DNA from: SZUA-430 sp044375275
Lineage (GTDB): Bacteria; Pseudomonadota; Alphaproteobacteria; Micropepsales; Micropepsaceae
NCBI GenBank assembly: GCA_044375275.1
Contig: JBILMZ010000141.1
Span: forward strand, 1-9,109
Reading direction: 5' to 3'
DNA length: 9,109 nt
Shown: piece after piece, positions 6,861 through 9,109 of the stretch
Layout: each line of letters opens with the position of its first letter
Numbering within the stretch: the stretch's first letter is position 1
Position numbers and translations under genes: made by a program
Notes under the pieces: model-generated
Databases searched by the model: none
What the model saw: only the letters and a program-made list of their open reading frames with translations
Told to the model about the DNA's origin: nothing

Positions 6861-7074
6861 TTGCAGGGGCTTCTCTCCACCAAAGCATAATGGGCTGCTT
6901 CCTTCCGGTGTTGCTGTTGGTATGCCCGGATGACCTGTCGTTCATGGCAACATGCCTTTGACCCTGTGCATATCGCCGAACGCGCACGGGCGAACATGGA
7001 ATAAATTCATATAACCGTCCCCGTAACTCCGTGATGACGCTTTCCCGTCCTCACGCGTGAGCAAGGTGACACGC

Positions 7075-7926
7075 ATGTTTGATCTCAAGCGCCTGCTTCT
7101 TTCCGTTGTTCCCGTCGTTGCCCTTTCCGGGTGTGCCAGCCTTGCGCCAGGAGACGCGACGGGTGTCAAACCCCTCATCGTCTTCCCGGTGACGAGCAAC
7201 GACACGCCGTACAGCCAGTGCCTGCGAAAGCTGCAGGCGGTTCCGGCCGCGAACCTGCCCGTTTTCGCCGTGGGCGAGATCGCCGACAAGACGGGGCAGG
7301 TTGCCTATTACGACAAGGCGGGCAACAACCTCACGCAGGGGGCGGCCGAGATGGTCATGAGCGCCCTGTACAAGACAGGAAAGGCGCATCTGGTCGAGCG
7401 CTATGACCTCCGGCTTCCACTGGCCGAGGTGAAGCTCGCCGAACAGAACCGACTCAACAGGGGTGTTGAGACATTCGGAAAGCTGCCCGCCACCGACTTT
7501 GTCCTGGTCGGCGCACTGACAGAGCTTAACTACAACATCGTGACGAGTGGTGTCGGGTTGCGGGTGGCCGGCATCGGGGCCGGCACGCGCATGGCTGTCG
7601 TCAATGTGGCGCTGGACCTGCGCGTGGTGAACTCGAAGAATTTTTCCGTCGCCTATGTCTCGTCGCTGCAGAAGCAGATCTACGGCTATGAGGTCCAGGC
7701 CGACATCTTCCGCTTCTTTGATTCGACCTATGTCGAACTCGAGGCCGGTCACGTGCGCAACGAACCGTTGCAGCTCGGCGTGCGGTCGGTGGCAGAAATG
7801 GCCGTCTACCAGATCATGACCGACTTTCTCCGGCTACCGAGGGATCCACGCTGCGCCCTCGTAGAGAACGACCATGTGTCGTCTTATCTTGAGCAGCTCA
7901 AACCCAATGGGGAAACAAAGCAATGA
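7075..7926 (+). CDS. CsgG/HfaB-family outer-membrane secretion-pore lipoprotein
   Basis: The product has 283 residues from the ATG at 7075, chosen because AAGGTGA lies 7-13 nt upstream and it begins a compact lipoprotein signal (MFDLKRLLLSVVPVVALSGC, acylated Cys20). A GTG at 7057 would add six residues. CsgG-family features follow: FAVGEIADKTGQ (64-75), LTQGAAEMVMSALYKTG (86-102), LVERYDLRLPLAEVKLAEQ (106-124), DFVLVGALTELNYN (141-154), then the strand-rich part with VNVALDLRVVNSKNFSVAYVSSLQKQIYGYEV (177-207). CsgG of curli and HfaB of the Caulobacter holdfast anchor system are outer-membrane lipoproteins; CsgG forms a pore that exports unfolded fibre subunits. Order and family suggest an HfaB-like pore, but no hfaA-like gene lies directly upstream, so I give no symbol. 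It overlaps the next gene by ATGA, so the two are translationally coupled, and the downstream protein is its likely cargo. Confidence 0.85.
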   Translation: MFDLKRLLLSVVPVVALSGCASLAPGDATGVKPLIVFPVTSNDTPYSQCLRKLQAVPAANLPVFAVGEIADKTGQVAYYDKAGNNLTQGAAEMVMSALYKTGKAHLVERYDLRLPLAEVKLAEQNRLNRGVETFGKLPATDFVLVGALTELNYNIVTSGVGLRVAGIGAGTRMAVVNVALDLRVVNSKNFSVAYVSSLQKQIYGYEVQADIFRFFDSTYVELEAGHVRNEPLQLGVRSVAEMAVYQIMTDFLRLPRDPRCALVENDHVSSYLEQLKPNGETKQ

Positions 7927-8969
7927 AAGCATTGAAAAACGCGAGAACCGTGGCTGCCAGCCTGGTCGTTCTCGCTGCTGCTTCCTTCGCGACGTCTCCG
8001 GCCATGGCCTTCGACAATGTCGAATGGAACTGGCAGAACGACGTGAAGGAAAAGGTCGATATCGATGCGTATATCGATGTGGATGTTGAGTCGACCGGGA
8101 TGGTGCAGATCGAGAAGCTGCAAGTGTTCCTCGGTGATGTGAAGGCGCAGTCCTATGTCTCGCACATCTACAACAACCCGATCCGGCCGACGGAAAGCGT
8201 AAAGCCTCCTCATGGTGGCGGTCATTACGACAAGAAGAAGCCGGATGTGCGCGTCAGCGTGAAGCCGCTGGATGCACGCGCGGAACTTCCGATCGTGCTC
8301 AGCAGCGCGACCGCGGTTGGCAACAACCAGTCGATCACGACCGATGTTCCCGTGTTCCTGCACGATGGCCAGTTCGTCGCCAACGTGAAGGATGGGCGTT
8401 ATGGCTGCAATGACCGTTGCGACTATGGTATCGACATCGCGGCCTTCGAGGCTTCGCTGCCCTCAGCCGGTGCTCGCAGTGGCGGCCACAGCTATGGCCC
8501 CGACGGGAACCTCCACACCGACATCGCCGGGCTGTTCACGCTTGGTGCGGCGCTGGGCGTCCTGACGAAGGCTGACATCGAAGCCAAGTCCATCGTGACT
8601 GCGGTGAAGAATGTGAGCGTCGACAGTTCGGCCACGGCGGTTGCCAACAACCTGTCCGTGACGCTTGCTTCCGACGTGGATGGCGGTTCGTCATGCCACA
8701 CCGGCTGCAAGGACCGTCTCAGCAACCATGTCGTGATCGGTGACATCACCCAGTTCGCGCTGGCCAATGTCCAGGCCACGTCGAAGGTGAGCAATGTCAG
8801 CGCCAATGGCTATGACCACATGCGCCAGCTGACGACGGCTACGCTGTCGCCGGTTGAAGGCAACCTCGGCAATGTCGTCCAGGTTCCGACGCCATGGGTC
8901 AGCTCCGTTGCGACGGCCGTTGGCAACAACGTGTCGATCAATGTCGGCCGCGACCTGACCAACAAGTAA
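7923..8969 (+). CDS. Exported repeat protein, candidate CsgG-dependent surface fibre or anchor protein (HfaD-like position)
   Basis: The product has 348 residues. A Sec signal peptide (MKALKNARTV..., cleavage after PAMA at 26-29) starts at the ATG that overlaps the CsgG-like stop codon. Three degenerate units can be read. Each has a segment of the form (G/A/K)(D/N)(V/I)xAxSxV at about 71-79, 216-225 and 281-289, then a core SSATAVGNNQSI (127-138), SSATAVANNLSV (235-246) or SSVATAVGNNVSI (327-339). Units 1 and 2 are followed by a C-x3-C pair (CNDRC 162-166, CHTGC 258-262); unit 3 ends the protein. The Ser/Thr/Val/Asn-rich, alternating pattern suggests stacked beta-strands (beta-solenoid or amyloid-like). 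There is no transmembrane helix, LPXTG or GlyGly-type calcium repeat. By position it could be analogous to the holdfast anchor protein HfaD, but I cannot confirm homology. Coupling to the pore gene supports its being exported cargo or a pore partner. Confidence 0.75.
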   Translation: MKALKNARTVAASLVVLAAASFATSPAMAFDNVEWNWQNDVKEKVDIDAYIDVDVESTGMVQIEKLQVFLGDVKAQSYVSHIYNNPIRPTESVKPPHGGGHYDKKKPDVRVSVKPLDARAELPIVLSSATAVGNNQSITTDVPVFLHDGQFVANVKDGRYGCNDRCDYGIDIAAFEASLPSAGARSGGHSYGPDGNLHTDIAGLFTLGAALGVLTKADIEAKSIVTAVKNVSVDSSATAVANNLSVTLASDVDGGSSCHTGCKDRLSNHVVIGDITQFALANVQATSKVSNVSANGYDHMRQLTTATLSPVEGNLGNVVQVPTPWVSSVATAVGNNVSINVGRDLTNK

Positions 8970-8992
8970 CACCCGGACGCTGTTCGAGTGGC

Positions 8993-9020
8993 GGGGCGGT
9001 GCCCGACAGGGTGCCGCCCT
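8993..9020 (+). terminator. Intercistronic hairpin between the repeat protein and the next gene
   Basis: GGGCGG-TG-CCC pairs with GGG-TG-CCGCCC around a GACA tetraloop (9005-9008): an 11-bp stem with two G-U pairs, extendable by one more G-U. No T-run follows, and a strong ribosome site starts 10 nt later. A leaky attenuator or a 3'-end stabiliser for the upstream message is more likely than a full terminator. Confidence 0.45.
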
Positions 9021-9042
9021 CATCAAACAAAGGAGACAGATC

Positions 9043-9109
9043 ATGCGTGCATTGCGTCCCGCTCTTGTTGGCCTTCTGGGCCTGCCTGTCCTGCTGGTAC
9101 AGCCGGCGC
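9043..9109 (+). CDS. Exported protein, 5' end only (cut by the window end)
   Basis: The ATG at 9043 follows AAAGGAGACAG, the strongest ribosome site in the window (GGAG 8-11 nt upstream). The 22 visible residues (MRALRPALVGLLGL...) are a typical signal peptide: basic start and Leu/Val/Pro core. No mature sequence is visible, so no family can be given. Its place 73 nt after the repeat protein, behind an intercistronic hairpin, makes it a probable further member of the CsgG-linked operon, perhaps another secreted subunit. Confidence 0.65.
   Translation, partial: MRALRPALVGLLGLPVLLVQPA

Noticed and set aside
6958..6963. TTGACC as a -35 box for the CsgG-like gene
   Set aside because: No -10-like sequence at 16-18 nt; the AT-rich TATAAC at 7010-7015 has no matching -35 either.
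7051..7752. 233-codon minus-strand frame opposite the CsgG-like gene
   Set aside because: Antisense shadow; the plus strand carries the conserved CsgG-family motifs.
1..9109. CRISPR array, tRNA/rRNA genes or insertion sequences
   Set aside because: No regular short direct repeats, cloverleaf-like or rRNA-like stretches, transposase motifs or paired terminal repeats were seen by eye.

Overview
The window looks like chromosomal DNA from a GC-rich, Gram-negative alphaproteobacterium. A prosthecate, holdfast-forming lineage (Caulobacterales/Hyphomonadaceae type) is the best guess. It rests on a CsgG/HfaB-family lipoprotein, periplasmic TPR and beta-barrel proteins of the style common in that group, and the base composition. 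This is inference; no rRNA or tRNA is present to confirm it.

Region 1 (1-2526, + strand) is a tightly packed operon. It holds the 3' part of a pentapeptide-repeat protein that enters from the left, a lipoprotein with four canonical EF-hand loops, and an amidase-signature hydrolase with an intact Ser-cisSer-Lys triad. The gaps are 9 nt and a 1-nt overlap.

Region 2 (2583-5595, - strand) is mostly envelope functions. A small predicted beta-barrel protein converges on the amidase; its stop codon is followed in frame by what looks like the lost C-terminal tail of its family. Next come a 396-nt stretch with no clear gene but a coding-like relic, then a probable copper pair: a PCu(A)C-type chaperone with a His tail, preceded by a DUF2946-like exported protein. 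A periplasmic TPR protein follows. A 397-nt non-coding region separates it from the divergent regulator.

Region 3 (5993-9109, + strand) is the most interesting. A LuxR/FixJ-type regulator with a degenerate receiver domain lies 245 nt upstream of a CsgG/HfaB-family outer-membrane secretion lipoprotein. That gene overlaps by ATGA an exported 348-residue protein built of three degenerate repeat units, each with an S-x-ATAV-x-NN-x-S core. An intercistronic hairpin and a strong ribosome binding site then lead into another exported protein cut by the window end. The layout (CsgD-like regulator, CsgG-like pore, repetitive secreted product, further secreted product) suggests a curli-like or holdfast-anchor-like surface fibre or adhesin system whose substrate is not an obvious curlin. 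The CsgG family itself is well known; the repeat protein and the grouping are what deserve attention.
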